From Candidatus Pelagibacter sp. RS40 (lineage in GTDB: Bacteria > Pseudomonadota > Alphaproteobacteria > Pelagibacterales > Pelagibacteraceae): a stretch of DNA of 64,000 nt. The translations under genes were made by a program, and so were the position numbers. Each line of letters opens with the position of its first letter. Position 1 is the stretch's first letter. The stretch spans positions 1,033,001-1,097,000 of the forward strand of contig NZ_CP020778.1 in the NCBI RefSeq assembly GCF_002101295.1, given 5' to 3'. Positions 24,570 through 34,798 of the stretch are shown here, piece by piece. The notes below the pieces were generated by a model. The model made no database searches, was not told the DNA's origin, and saw only the letters and a list, made by a program, of their open reading frames with translations.

Positions 24570-25435
24570 TGAATAAAACAGTAAATCAAAAAGCTTGGCT
24601 CTTCGTAATACCAGTTTTTGTATTAGTTGCTTTTAACGCCATTATTCCATTAATGACAGTTGTTAATTATGCTTTTCAAGAGACTTTTGGCAATAATGTA
24701 TTTATGTGGGAGGGAACTAGATGGTTTAAACAAATACTTCTTTCAGATAGGTTTCATTCCGCCTTAGGAAGACAAATTTTATTTACACTCATAATATTAT
24801 TTATACAAATTCCACTTGGAATTTTCATTGCATTAACAATGCCAAAGGAAGGAATTGGGGTATCAGTTTGTTTAGTACTAATGTCTATGCCACTTTTAAT
24901 ACCTTGGAATGTAGTAGGTGCAATGTGGAATATTTTTGCATTACCTGACATTGGCTTTTTAGGACACTCACTGAATGCATTAGGCTTTGATTACAATTTC
25001 ACACAACAAAGTGGTGATGCATGGTTTACAACTGTTTTGATGGATGTTTGGCACTGGACTTCACTTGTAGTTCTATTGTCTTATGCAGGCCTAAGATCAA
25101 TTCAACCTGCATATTACCAAGCAGCAGAAATTGACGGTGCTAGTAGATGGTCAGTGTTTAGACATATTGAATTACCTAAAATGAAGAAAGTTTTAACAAT
25201 TGCAATACTTCTACGTTTTATGGATAGTTTTATGATTTACACAGAACCATTTGTGTTAACTGGGGGTGGTCCAGGAAATGCAACAGCTTTTTTATCAATT
25301 GACTTAGTTAAAATGGCACTTGGTCAATTTGATTTAGGTCCAGCAGCAGCTATGTCCTTAATTTATTTTTTTATAGTTCTTACGGTTTGTTGGGTTTTTT
25401 ATAATTTAATGATGAAAAATGAGGGTCAATCGTGA
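24569..25435 (+). CDS. glpP: Glycerol ABC importer, permease subunit 1
   Basis: A 288-aa inner-membrane permease of the MalF/UgpA type with about six helices. The EAA coupling motif is EIDGASRWSVFRHIELP near residue 190. LIPWNVVGAMWNIFALPD and LTGGGPGNAT (about 231-240) are typical. Start overlaps the glpT stop and its end overlaps glpQ, showing coupled translation of the membrane parts. Confidence 0.85.
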   Translation: MNKTVNQKAWLFVIPVFVLVAFNAIIPLMTVVNYAFQETFGNNVFMWEGTRWFKQILLSDRFHSALGRQILFTLIILFIQIPLGIFIALTMPKEGIGVSVCLVLMSMPLLIPWNVVGAMWNIFALPDIGFLGHSLNALGFDYNFTQQSGDAWFTTVLMDVWHWTSLVVLLSYAGLRSIQPAYYQAAEIDGASRWSVFRHIELPKMKKVLTIAILLRFMDSFMIYTEPFVLTGGGPGNATAFLSIDLVKMALGQFDLGPAAAMSLIYFFIVLTVCWVFYNLMMKNEGQS

Positions 25436-26232
25436 AGAAATATAAATGGATAGTTCCAACGTTATACATAATTTTTTTAATGCTACCAATTTATTGGTTA
25501 TTAAATATGTCTTTTAAAACAACAACAGAAATTATTAATACATACACTCTTTGGCCAAATGAATTTACATTAGAGAATTATAAAAAAATATTTACTGATA
25601 GTACTTGGTACACTGGATATTTAAATTCAATTTATTATGTAGTCTTAAATACAGTTATATCAGTCGCCGCAGCACTTCCCGCTGCTTATGCATTTTCGAG
25701 ATATAAATTTTTAGGTGATAAACATTTGTTTTTCTGGTTACTTACAAATAGAATGGCGCCACCAGCAGTTTTTGCATTACCATTCTTTCAATTTTATTCT
25801 TCAGTAAATTTGTTTGATACACATGTAGCTGTTGCCTTATCTCACTGCTTATTTAACATTCCTCTTGCAGTTTGGATATTAGAGGGATTCATGTCAGCTG
25901 TTCCAAAGGAGCTAGATGAAACTGCATACGTTGATGGTTATTCCTTTTGGAAATTTTTCTTTAAAATTTTTATACCAACAATTACTGCAGGTATTGGAAT
26001 TACAATGTTTTTCTGTTTTATGTTTTCATGGGTTGAACTTTTACTAGCAAAAACATTGACAGCAGTAGCCGCAAAACCTATTGCTGCTACGATGACACGA
26101 ACAGCTAGTACCTCAGGTTATGAGCTAGGTTTACTTGCAGCTGCTGGAAGTCTAACAATAGTTCCTGGAGCAATAGTAATTTACTTTGTTAGAAATTATA
26201 TTGCTAAAGGATTTGCATTAGGAAGAGTATGA
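25432..26232 (+). CDS. glpQ: Glycerol ABC importer, permease subunit 2
   Basis: A 266-aa permease of the MalG/UgpE type with about six helices. The EAA region is ETAYVDGYSFWKFFFKIFIP. It starts at GTG within a GTGA overlap with the glpP stop, so initiation is probably coupled. It forms the transmembrane heterodimer with GlpP. Confidence 0.85.
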   Translation: MKKYKWIVPTLYIIFLMLPIYWLLNMSFKTTTEIINTYTLWPNEFTLENYKKIFTDSTWYTGYLNSIYYVVLNTVISVAAALPAAYAFSRYKFLGDKHLFFWLLTNRMAPPAVFALPFFQFYSSVNLFDTHVAVALSHCLFNIPLAVWILEGFMSAVPKELDETAYVDGYSFWKFFFKIFIPTITAGIGITMFFCFMFSWVELLLAKTLTAVAAKPIAATMTRTASTSGYELGLLAAAGSLTIVPGAIVIYFVRNYIAKGFALGRV

Positions 26233-26588
26233 TTTTTACTAAGTTATATGCTGCTAATTCTTGGGACTCTGTTGCAAAAACCCAAGAAAAAGGTTTTTTT
26301 GATTTTGAATTTATAACATGGATGGCATGGACGTGGCAGACAGCAGCTTTCTTTATTTTTATAGCTTGTTGTTTGATAGCCATGACTGTTTGGGAGAAAA
26401 AAAAACCTGGCGGCAGTCCTAGAAAAGGAATTTTAGGTCTCGATACCACAAGAGGAGATCGATTATTTTTATCTCTTCTTAGTGCCGCGTATATCCATCT
26501 TGGCTGGCTTGGTTTGATAGGCCCAATGTTATGGGTTGCAACTATTATTTCATTTTTCTTTGCTATTTTTGTATTCAGGTACGTATAA
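26229..26588 (+). CDS. glpU: DUF2160 small membrane protein of glycerol importer
   Basis: A 119-aa protein with two or three helices: ITWMAWTWQTAAFFIFIACC, a Pro/Gly-rich cytoplasmic loop (KKKPGGSPRKGILG) and WLGLIGPMLWVATIISFFF. This matches the DUF2160 family that accompanies Glp-type ABC importers as GlpU. ATGA overlap with glpQ. Its role in the importer is unknown; conservation in the operon suggests a stabilising or regulatory subunit. Confidence 0.8.
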   Translation: MIFTKLYAANSWDSVAKTQEKGFFDFEFITWMAWTWQTAAFFIFIACCLIAMTVWEKKKPGGSPRKGILGLDTTRGDRLFLSLLSAAYIHLGWLGLIGPMLWVATIISFFFAIFVFRYV

Positions 26589-26595
26589 TAATTTT

Positions 26596-27624
26596 ATGAA
26601 GAAAATCGTTATTATTGGTGCTGGTGCAATGGGATCTGCGTTTTCAATTCCTTGCGCTGACAATTCTAATGAAGTTATTTTAGTTGGTTCTTTTTTAGAA
26701 GATAAAATAATTGATCAGATAAATAATAATAAAAATCAACACCCAGTATTAAATTGCCAACTACCAAAAAATGTTAAAGTTATAAAATTTTCTGAGTTTG
26801 ATGATAAAATGAAAGATAATATAGATCTAATTGTTGTCGGAGTAAGTTCGAAAGGCATAGAGTGGATAGGTGACGAAGTTTCAAAATTTTATAATGAAAA
26901 TACAAACATATTGCTACTTACAAAAGGTTTAGCTGTAATTGAAAATCAATTTGAAACATTAGCAGACAAATTAGAAAAAATTTTAAAGATAAAAGGCGCC
27001 TCTAATCCAAAGATATCAGCTGTAGGAGGTCCATGCCTTGCAAATGGATTAGCTAATAGAATTAAAAGCAGTGTGGTTTTAGCTAATAACAATATTGAAA
27101 TAGTAAAAGAAATAGGAAAAATAATTTCAACAAGTTATTATTCAACTGAATTTACAGACGACCTTATAGGAGTAGAGGTGTGCGCAGCTTCAAAAAATAT
27201 TTATTCAATGTTAATTGGGGCATCAGAAGGGTTAAGTAATGAAAATTTAAATGATAAAATTAAAAAAAAATATTATTTAAATACAGCTGCCTCATTAGTT
27301 TACAAATCATTATCAGAAATGAAAAAGTTGACAAAAAAGCTTAAAGGCAAGGAGGAAACAGTTTTCGGACTAGCTGGATTAGGTGATTTACATGTAAGTG
27401 CTGCTGGGGGGAGAAACAGTATGATGGGAAATTATCTTGGTAAAGGATTGCTCTATAAAGATGCTAAAGAAAATCATATGAAAGAGATAACAGTTGAGGG
27501 TGCAGATTTAGCTTTTGAAATTGGTCCAAAAATACTTAAAGAATTTGATAAAAAAGATTTTCCATTACTATTTTGTATGCTTGAAGCAATTTGTAATAAC
27601 AAGAAATTAATAATTGATTGGTAA
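26596..27624 (+). CDS. gpsA: Glycerol-3-phosphate dehydrogenase, GpsA-like
   Basis: A 342-aa NAD(P)-linked enzyme interconverting glycerol 3-phosphate and dihydroxyacetone phosphate. The Rossmann motif IIGAGAMGSAF opens the protein; LTKGLA, GGPCLA and the catalytic-Lys region EVCAASKNIYSMLIGA are visible. I chose the ATG giving MKKIVIIGAG, because 20 codons further upstream would overlap glpU and precede the fold. Position right after glycerol uptake, with no glpD in the window, suggests it may run in the oxidative direction, or that glycerol feeds lipid synthesis. Confidence 0.85.
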   Translation: MKKIVIIGAGAMGSAFSIPCADNSNEVILVGSFLEDKIIDQINNNKNQHPVLNCQLPKNVKVIKFSEFDDKMKDNIDLIVVGVSSKGIEWIGDEVSKFYNENTNILLLTKGLAVIENQFETLADKLEKILKIKGASNPKISAVGGPCLANGLANRIKSSVVLANNNIEIVKEIGKIISTSYYSTEFTDDLIGVEVCAASKNIYSMLIGASEGLSNENLNDKIKKKYYLNTAASLVYKSLSEMKKLTKKLKGKEETVFGLAGLGDLHVSAAGGRNSMMGNYLGKGLLYKDAKENHMKEITVEGADLAFEIGPKILKEFDKKDFPLLFCMLEAICNNKKLIIDW

Positions 27625-27637
27625 TTAAGTTTTTAAA

Positions 27638-28435
27638 GTGAAAAAAATATTAATAGTAGAGGGCAATCTAAGAGAGGAAAATCAGAGTTTTACTGATGGT
27701 GGTATTAAAACACATACAGAAAGCTTAAAGGACAGCATTAGCTACTTTACAAAAGATCTAGAAATAGATGTAGTGAATCCTTCATCAGATTCAAATGTAT
27801 CTGATGTTGTAAAAAATTTAAATAAATATGATGGCATGATATGGGGAGGCAGTAGTCTAAATATTTATAATGATACTCCTGAAATAAGGAGACAACTTGA
27901 TTTTATGAGAGAATGTCAAAGTAATATTAAAAACATTTTAGCTATTTGCTGGGGTATGCAGGTTGCTGTTACTGTTGCTGGTGGTGCAGTAAAAAGATGT
28001 GAAAGGGGAGCTCATAGAGGTATTGCACATGATATTGAAATTAATGAAGAAGGCTTGAAACATAATATCTATAAAAATAAAAATAAAATATTTAATACGC
28101 CAGCTTTCAACTTTGATGAGGTTGTAACTTTACCTGCAAATTCAATATTACTAGCTTCAAATTCAATTAATAAAGTTATGGGTGTATCTTTTAAAGCAGG
28201 TGTAAGTAATATTTGGGGAATTCAATATCATCCTGAAATTTCATATGAAAAAATGATTAGCTTGATACATTTTAGAACAGAGAGACTTCTTAATAATAAA
28301 GCTTTTAAAAACCAAAATGAGATTGATAATCATGTTAAAATAATTGAAGATGAAATTAAAGTTTCTAAACTTGATGCTCGAATGAGAGAGTTAGAAAATT
28401 GGTTAAAGTTTATCGATCTAAAACTAAATATTTAA
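27638..28435 (+). CDS. Class-I glutamine amidotransferase-like protein
   Basis: A 265-aa stand-alone triad (GATase-1) domain related to the GMP-synthase amidotransferase. Cys104 in AICWGMQV and the His198/Glu200 pair in QYHPEIS give a complete catalytic triad. The start is GTG, 13 nt after gpsA. A Lys/Asn-rich C-terminal tail of about 50 residues lies beyond the domain. No synthetase partner is adjacent. Such proteins hydrolyse gamma-glutamyl bonds; gamma-glutamylmethylamide or another gamma-glutamyl compound is one possible substrate, but this is speculation. Confidence 0.8.
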   Translation: MKKILIVEGNLREENQSFTDGGIKTHTESLKDSISYFTKDLEIDVVNPSSDSNVSDVVKNLNKYDGMIWGGSSLNIYNDTPEIRRQLDFMRECQSNIKNILAICWGMQVAVTVAGGAVKRCERGAHRGIAHDIEINEEGLKHNIYKNKNKIFNTPAFNFDEVVTLPANSILLASNSINKVMGVSFKAGVSNIWGIQYHPEISYEKMISLIHFRTERLLNNKAFKNQNEIDNHVKIIEDEIKVSKLDARMRELENWLKFIDLKLNI

Positions 28436-28445
28436 TGTACTAATA

Positions 28446-30125
28446 TTAAAACAGTCCTTCAATCTCACCTTCATCATTTAGTTTAATCGAATCTGCTGCT
28501 GGCACTCTTGGCAATCCAGGCATTGTCATTATTTCTCCACAAACAACAACAACAAATTCAGCACCTGATGACAAACGTACTTCTCTTACTGGTAGCACAT
28601 GACCTGTTGGTGCACCTTTTAAATTTGGATCTGTAGAAAAACTATATTGTGTCTTTGCAATACATACCGGTAAATTACCATATCCTTTTTCTTCAAAATC
28701 TTTTAATTGTTGTCTTACTTTGGAGTCAGCTACTACTTCACTTGCGTGATAAATTTCTTGTGCAATTTTCTCTATTTTTTTGAATAGTGGCAAAGAATCT
28801 TCGTAAAGATATTGAAATGTATTTTTAGTCTCTTCACAAATTTCAACAACATTTTTAGCAAGCTCAGTTGTACCCTCACTACCATTACTCCAATGCGTAC
28901 ATTTTGAAGCCTTAACTCCTTGTGTTTTACAGAAATCTAGCAACGTATTCATTTCTTTATCAGTATCTGTAATGAAGTGATTTACTGCTATCGTTACTGG
29001 TAAACCAAATTTTCTAGTATTATTAATATGCCTTTCTAAATTAACTAAACCTTTTTTAAGTGCATCAACATTTTCGTTTTTAAGATCTTCTTTTGGTACT
29101 CCACCGTGCATTTTAAGTGCTCTAATTGTTGCAACTATCACAACACAATCAGGTTTAATTTCTGATTTTCGACATTTGATATCTAAAAACTTTTCAGCTC
29201 CAAGATCTGCACCAAAACCAGCTTCAGTAACTACATAATCAGATAATTTTAATCCAGCTTTTGTGGCTATTACAGAATTACAACCATGAGCAATATTAGC
29301 AAATGGACCACCATGAATTATTGCTGGGTTATTTTCTAAAGTTTGTGTAACGTTTGGTCTAATTGCCTCTTTTAACAATACTGTCATTGGACCTTGAGCA
29401 TTTAAATCTTTAGCAAAAATAGGTTTTTTCTCTCTAGTATAAGCAATTGTAATGTTTCCAATTCTTTTCTCTAAATCTTTAAGATTGTTAGCTAAACAAA
29501 AGATAGCCATTATTTCTGATGCTACAGTGATATCGAAACCATCTTGTCTAGGATAGCCGTTTGCAATTCCACCTAGATCAACAACAATAGATCTTAAAGA
29601 TCTATCATTCATATCCATAACTCTTTTCCAAACAACTCTTCTTACATCTATATTTAGCTTATTTCCCCAATAAATATGATTATCAATTAATGCTGATAAC
29701 AAGTTATGAGCAGATGTGATCGCATGAAAGTCACCAGTAAAATGTAAATTTATTTGCTCCATTGGAACTACCTGCGCATATCCTCCTCCGGCAGCACCAC
29801 CTTTCATTCCAAATGATGGTCCAAGACTAGGCTCTCTAAGACAAACAATAGATTTTTTTCCAATTTTATTTAATCCATCACTTAAACCCACAGAGGTTGT
29901 GGTTTTTCCTTCTCCAGCAGGAGTGGGTGTTATCGCTGTTACCAATATTAATTTCCCATTTTTTTTTTCTTTAAGTTGATCTAAATATTCCAAATTTATT
30001 TTTGCAATATGTCGTCCCATTGGACTAAAAGCGTTTGGTTCATCTGGGACATTAATATTAGCTAAAATTTCATTAATTGGTTTCATTTTAGCTTCTCTAG
30101 CTATTTGGATATCAGTTTTTGGCAT
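28446..30125 (-). CDS. fhs: Formate-tetrahydrofolate ligase
   Basis: A 559-aa cytoplasmic enzyme that links formate and tetrahydrofolate with ATP, reversible in one-carbon oxidation. The P-loop [12 protein letters not shown] (67-78), [19 protein letters not shown] and the [14 protein letters not shown] stretch are diagnostic. Length fits the family. In methylamine and betaine oxidisers it regenerates free THF and yields ATP from formyl-THF. It diverges from the sox operon, consistent with shared control by one-carbon supply. Confidence 0.97.
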   Translation of the reverse strand: MPKTDIQIAREAKMKPINEILANINVPDEPNAFSPMGRHIAKINLEYLDQLKEKKNGKLILVTAITPTPAGEGKTTTSVGLSDGLNKIGKKSIVCLREPSLGPSFGMKGGAAGGGYAQVVPMEQINLHFTGDFHAITSAHNLLSALIDNHIYWGNKLNIDVRRVVWKRVMDMNDRSLRSIVVDLGGIANGYPRQDGFDITVASEIMAIFCLANNLKDLEKRIGNITIAYTREKKPIFAKDLNAQGPMTVLLKEAIRPNVTQTLENNPAIIHGGPFANIAHGCNSVIATKAGLKLSDYVVTEAGFGADLGAEKFLDIKCRKSEIKPDCVVIVATIRALKMHGGVPKEDLKNENVDALKKGLVNLERHINNTRKFGLPVTIAVNHFITDTDKEMNTLLDFCKTQGVKASKCTHWSNGSEGTTELAKNVVEICEETKNTFQYLYEDSLPLFKKIEKIAQEIYHASEVVADSKVRQQLKDFEEKGYGNLPVCIAKTQYSFSTDPNLKGAPTGHVLPVREVRLSSGAEFVVVVCGEIMTMPGLPRVPAADSIKLNDEGEIEGLF

Positions 30126-30178
30126 AAGAATATTTTATTGGTTAGTTAAACGTGGAGAATTCTTATCCTTTTTTGTAA

Positions 30179-30219
30179 GGTTTTTAAACTTCTAATTTAT
30201 TTGGTTTTTAAACTTCTAA
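30179..30219. repeat. Two 17-bp direct repeats between fhs and soxB
   Basis: GGTTTTTAAACTTCTAA occurs at 30179-30195 and again at 30203-30219, exactly 24 nt apart. The intergenic region is otherwise AT-rich, with TATATATATA downstream as a possible -10 zone for soxB. A direct-repeat operator is plausible; slippage or local duplication is the simpler alternative. Confidence 0.6.
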
Positions 30220-30275
30220 AAAATATATATATAAAAAATAAGAAAAATATGAATTTCTTACTGTAAAATCCAACT

Positions 30276-31532
30276 ATGCAAAAATATTCTGTTTTTAGTT
30301 TAATTAAAAACGCATTTTCAGATCATCAAAACTGGGAAGTTGCCTGGAAAGATCCAACACCAAAAAGTGAATATGATGTAGTCATAATTGGTGGTGGAGG
30401 ACATGGACTGGCATCGGCATACTATCTTGCAAAAGAACATAAAATTACAAATGTAGCAGTAATTGAAAAAGGTTGGATAGGTGGAGGAAATGTTGGTCGA
30501 AACACTACAATAATTAGATCAAACTTTATGTATGATGCTAATGCAAGATTTAATGAATTTGGTATGGACTTATGGAGAAATCTTAGCCAGGAACTAAATT
30601 TTAATGTGATGTTTTCTCCAAGAGGAATAATTAATTTAGCTCACTCTGATGCACAAATGAATGCTTATGCGAGAAGAGGAAATTCTATGAGATTAAATGG
30701 AATTGATGCAAAGCTTTTAAATAGAGATGAAGTTAAAAAATTAATTCCAATGGCAGATTTTTCAGATGAAGTGAGATTTCCTATTTTTGGAGGACTAATG
30801 CAGCCAAGTGCTGGAACTGCGAGACACGATGGTGTTGCTTGGGGATATGCAAGACAAGCAGATAGTATGGGCGTTGATATTATACAACATTGCGAAGTAG
30901 AGGGATTTGATGTTGAAGGTGGAAAAATTAAAGGAGTAAGAACTTCTAAAGGTGTTATTAAAGCCAAGAAAGTTGGTCTATGTGTTGCAGGAAGCACAAA
31001 TATTCTTGCAGAAAAATTAAATATGACACTGCCAATTGAAACACATTTACTACAAGCATGTGTTTCTGAACCAGTTAAACCTGTATTAGATGGAGTTGTT
31101 ACATTTGGAGCTGGACATTTTTACATAAGTCAATCTGATAAAGGCGAAATGGTTATGGGAGGAGACCTTGATGGTTATAATAGTTATGCTCAAAGAGGTA
31201 ATCTGCCAACTATTCAGCATGTTTTAACTGGTGGGTTGGCGTTATTTCCGTTCCTAAGTAGACTTAAAATGCTTAGAACATGGGGCGGTATAATGGATAT
31301 GTCTATGGATGGTTCACCAATAATAGACAAAACACATATCGAGGGATTATATTTAAATTGTGGATGGTGTTATGGTGGTTTTAAATCAACTCCTGTTTCA
31401 GGATGGACTTTTGCCCATACTATTGCCCAAGATAGACTTCATGAATTAAATGCTGATCTAACATTAAATAGATTTTCTAATGGATATCTTTTAGACGAAA
31501 AAGGCTTAGGCACTAAAACTTGGATCTCATAA
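30276..31532 (+). CDS. soxB: Heterotetrameric sarcosine oxidase beta subunit (or MgdA)
   Basis: A 418-aa flavoprotein. FAD motif VVIIGGGGHGLASAYYL (35-51) and GRNTTIIRSNF are classic SoxB. His184 in TARHDGVAWG matches the histidine that carries covalent FMN. The enzyme demethylates sarcosine to glycine, passing the methyl as methylene-THF. The gene order B-D-A-G is shared by N-methylglutamate dehydrogenase (mgdABCD), so the mgsABC genes elsewhere in the window leave both options open. Divergent from fhs. Confidence 0.9.
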   Translation: MQKYSVFSLIKNAFSDHQNWEVAWKDPTPKSEYDVVIIGGGGHGLASAYYLAKEHKITNVAVIEKGWIGGGNVGRNTTIIRSNFMYDANARFNEFGMDLWRNLSQELNFNVMFSPRGIINLAHSDAQMNAYARRGNSMRLNGIDAKLLNRDEVKKLIPMADFSDEVRFPIFGGLMQPSAGTARHDGVAWGYARQADSMGVDIIQHCEVEGFDVEGGKIKGVRTSKGVIKAKKVGLCVAGSTNILAEKLNMTLPIETHLLQACVSEPVKPVLDGVVTFGAGHFYISQSDKGEMVMGGDLDGYNSYAQRGNLPTIQHVLTGGLALFPFLSRLKMLRTWGGIMDMSMDGSPIIDKTHIEGLYLNCGWCYGGFKSTPVSGWTFAHTIAQDRLHELNADLTLNRFSNGYLLDEKGLGTKTWIS

Positions 31533-31535
31533 TTT

Positions 31536-31805
31536 ATGCTACACATTAATTGTCCATTCTGTGGATTAAGAGCGCAAAAAGAATTTGCTTATGGTGGAGA
31601 CGCAACAGTTAAGAGACCAGAATTAAACAAAGAAGTTTCGAAAGAGGAATGGGATAATTTTGTTTATATGAGAAAAAGTCCAAGAGGAAAACATATTGAA
31701 CTTTGGCATCATATCTCAGGATGCAGACAATGGTTTAAAGTTCAAAGAGATACAGCAACACATGAAATATTTAAAACAGCTAAAATGAGTGAAGAAATTA
31801 AATGA
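31536..31805 (+). CDS. soxD: Sarcosine oxidase delta subunit (or MgdB), zinc protein
   Basis: An 89-aa protein with the SoxD zinc site: Cys6, Cys9, His59 and Cys63 (NCPFCG and WHHISGC), the ligand spacing known for the family. It binds between the alpha and beta subunits. The stop overlaps the soxA start (ATGA), implying coupled translation. Confidence 0.93.
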   Translation: MLHINCPFCGLRAQKEFAYGGDATVKRPELNKEVSKEEWDNFVYMRKSPRGKHIELWHHISGCRQWFKVQRDTATHEIFKTAKMSEEIK

Positions 31806-34798
31806 AACAATCTCATAGATTAAATAATGTCGGGCTTATAAACAGAGACAAGGTAATTACATTTAACTTTAATGGAAAATCATATCAAGGTTATGAGGGA
31901 GATACTCTTGCTTCAGCATTACTAGCAAATGGAGTTCACTTAGTAGGAAGAAGTTTTAAATATCATAGACCAAGAGGTTTTATTGGAGCAGGAGTTGATG
32001 AACCAAATGCCAAACTTCAAGTTACAATCAATGGACATTCAGAACCAAACATAAATGCAACCGAAATAGAACTTGTAGAGGGATTGTCGGCAACTAGCCA
32101 AAATTGTTGGCCATCAGTTGAATTTGACATTGGAGCGATAAACAATTTTCTAAAAAGATTTTTCCCAGCAGGGTTTTATTATAAAACATTTATGTGGCCA
32201 AAAAGTTTTTGGTATAAAGTTTATGAACCATTTATTCGTAAAGCAGCTGGATTAGGTGTTGCTTCTTTAGAAAAAGATAAAGAACGATATGAACATAAAT
32301 TTGAATATTGTGATCTATTAGTAACTGGCTCAGGACCTTCAGGGTTAGCAAGTGCTTATGCTGCAGCAAAAAATGGAGCAAAAGTAATTCTTGCTGAAGA
32401 TAAACCAAGATATGGTGGAACTCTATTAACCGATGACGTTAGTATAGATAATATGTCTGGAAAAGACTGGTCTGAAAAAATCATATCTGAGCTAAAAACA
32501 ATGCCAAACGTGACATTAAAAAATAGATCACAAGTATTTGGTTATTACGATCATAATATGATGGTTATGTTTGAAAGAGTAGGCGACCACTTATCAAATA
32601 AATCAAAATATACTCCAAGACAAAGACTTTGGTATATAAGAGCTAAAGAGACTATTTTATCAACAGGATCAATAGAACGACCAATTGTTTTTGGTAACAA
32701 TGATACACCTGGCGTAGTCTTATCATCAGCAGCTAAAGAATATATGAAAGTATATGGCGTTTTAGTTGGAAGAAAACCAATTATATTTACCAATAACGAT
32801 AGTGCTTATGAAACTGCTTTTGAATTTAAGAAAAATAACGTTGAACCAATAATATTAGATACAAGAGAAGAGCACGACTCCGAGGTTGTACAAGAAGCAA
32901 AAAATAAAGGTATTCAAATAAAATTTTCTTACGGTGTAATTGTTGCAAATGGATACAAAAAAGTAAAATCAGCAAAAATAGGTAAATTGACTAAAGATAA
33001 AAAATCTTTTGAAAGTACCGAAACAATTAATTGTGATTGTATATGTGTTTCAGGTTTTTGGACGCCAACTGTTCATTTGGCATCGCAATCTGGAAATAAA
33101 TTAAAATTTGATGAAAAAATAGATGCTTTTATTCCAGATAAATCTAAACAAAATGAAAAAACAATAGGTGCTGCAAATGGAAGTTTTACACTTCAAGAAA
33201 CTATTGAAAGTGGGTTTAAAACTGGTTCAGAATTATCTAGCAAAATAACTGATAAAAATAATGAGAACAAAATACCTACAGTAACCGAAACTAAATACAG
33301 TATGCATGATAAATTTTGGTGTATGCCTCTACCTAAAAATGAAAATCCAAAAAGATTTGTAGATTTTCAAAATGATGTTGCAGTTTCTGATATAGAGATA
33401 GCTTTAAGAGAAGGTTATAGATCCATCGAGCACGTAAAGAGGTATACAACATTAGGCATGGCCACCGATCAAGGAAGAACAAGTAATCTTAATGGTCTTC
33501 AAATGGTCTCTAATATCGAAAATAAAATTGTACCTGAAGTAGGGCACACAACTTTTAGACCACCATTTACTCCAATTACTATTGGTACAATTGTTGGAAG
33601 AGAAGTGGGTATGGAATTTATGCCAACTAGAAAAACACCAATGCACGAGTGGCATGAAAAAAATAATGCAGTGTTTGTTGATGCAGGTGCATGGAAAAGA
33701 CCTAGATATTACAAACAAGGAAATGAAACTTTGTTAGAGGCTTCAAAACGTGAAGCCAAAAATGTAAGAGAGAATGTTGGAATATGTGATGTAACTACAC
33801 TTGGTAAAATAGATATTAAAGGCTCAGATGCAGCTGAATTTTTAAATAGAGTGTACACAAATGCTTGGTTAAAACTCCCAGTTGGTAAGGCAAGATATGG
33901 AGTGATGTTGAGAGAAGATGGCATGATAATGGACGATGGTACTACAACAAGGATTTCTGAAAATCATTATCATATGACTACGACAACAGCACAAGCTGCA
34001 AATGTATTATCTCATCTCGAATATTATCTTCAAATTGTATGGCCAGAATTGAATGTAAATGTTGTATCTACAACAGAACAATGGGCAGGCGCAGCAATAG
34101 CTGGTCCTAAATCAAGAGACATGTTATCCAAATTATTTCCAGATTTAGATGTTTCTAATGAAGCTTTACCTTTTATGGGTTATATCGAAAGTAATTTATT
34201 TGGTGTGCCAGCAAGAATTTTTAGAATTTCATTTTCGGGCGAGCTTGCTTACGAGGTTAATGTTGAGTCAAATTATGGTTTGTTCATGTGGGAAAAAATG
34301 ATGGAAATTGGTCAAGAATTTAACAATCAACCATATGGAACTGAAGCCCTATCAACTTTAAGAATTGAAATGGGACACGTTGCCGGCCCAGAATTAGATG
34401 GAAGAACAATTCCACAAGACGTTTCATTAGATGGATTAGTTTCAAAGAAAAAAGATTTCATTGGAAAAAATTCTTTAGGTAAAGAGGCATTCGTATTAGA
34501 AAATAGGCAAAAAATAGTTGGATTAGTGCCAACAGATAGAAAGTCCAGTATACCAGAGGGATCCCATTTAGTTGAAAACGAAAAGGCAAAACTTCCAAAT
34601 CCTAAACTAGGCCATGTCTCATCATCTTGCTGGAGTGTAGAAAATAATAATCCATTTTCTCTTGCAATCGTAAATGATGGAAAGAATATGATTGGAAAAA
34701 AATTATTTGCAGTTTCGCCTCTTAAAAATACTTCAATAGAGGTTGAAATAATTTCATCTCATTATGTTGATCCAGAAGGAAAAAGAGTTCGATCATGA
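31802..34798 (+). CDS. soxA: Sarcosine oxidase alpha subunit (or MgdC)
   Basis: A 998-aa multi-domain protein. An N-terminal 2Fe-2S-ferredoxin-like domain with HLVGRSFKYHRPRG (about 48-60) is followed by a dinucleotide domain (LLVTGSGPSGLASAYAA, about 172), then a C-terminal GcvT-type folate domain (about 610-998; PRYYKQGNETLLEASKREA, EIMGHV-like RIEMGHVAGPE). NAD binding and methyl transfer to THF reside here. It ends VDPEGKRVRS, the usual motif of these folate domains. The next gene overlaps by 4 nt. Confidence 0.93.
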   Translation: MKQSHRLNNVGLINRDKVITFNFNGKSYQGYEGDTLASALLANGVHLVGRSFKYHRPRGFIGAGVDEPNAKLQVTINGHSEPNINATEIELVEGLSATSQNCWPSVEFDIGAINNFLKRFFPAGFYYKTFMWPKSFWYKVYEPFIRKAAGLGVASLEKDKERYEHKFEYCDLLVTGSGPSGLASAYAAAKNGAKVILAEDKPRYGGTLLTDDVSIDNMSGKDWSEKIISELKTMPNVTLKNRSQVFGYYDHNMMVMFERVGDHLSNKSKYTPRQRLWYIRAKETILSTGSIERPIVFGNNDTPGVVLSSAAKEYMKVYGVLVGRKPIIFTNNDSAYETAFEFKKNNVEPIILDTREEHDSEVVQEAKNKGIQIKFSYGVIVANGYKKVKSAKIGKLTKDKKSFESTETINCDCICVSGFWTPTVHLASQSGNKLKFDEKIDAFIPDKSKQNEKTIGAANGSFTLQETIESGFKTGSELSSKITDKNNENKIPTVTETKYSMHDKFWCMPLPKNENPKRFVDFQNDVAVSDIEIALREGYRSIEHVKRYTTLGMATDQGRTSNLNGLQMVSNIENKIVPEVGHTTFRPPFTPITIGTIVGREVGMEFMPTRKTPMHEWHEKNNAVFVDAGAWKRPRYYKQGNETLLEASKREAKNVRENVGICDVTTLGKIDIKGSDAAEFLNRVYTNAWLKLPVGKARYGVMLREDGMIMDDGTTTRISENHYHMTTTTAQAANVLSHLEYYLQIVWPELNVNVVSTTEQWAGAAIAGPKSRDMLSKLFPDLDVSNEALPFMGYIESNLFGVPARIFRISFSGELAYEVNVESNYGLFMWEKMMEIGQEFNNQPYGTEALSTLRIEMGHVAGPELDGRTIPQDVSLDGLVSKKKDFIGKNSLGKEAFVLENRQKIVGLVPTDRKSSIPEGSHLVENEKAKLPNPKLGHVSSSCWSVENNNPFSLAIVNDGKNMIGKKLFAVSPLKNTSIEVEIISSHYVDPEGKRVRS

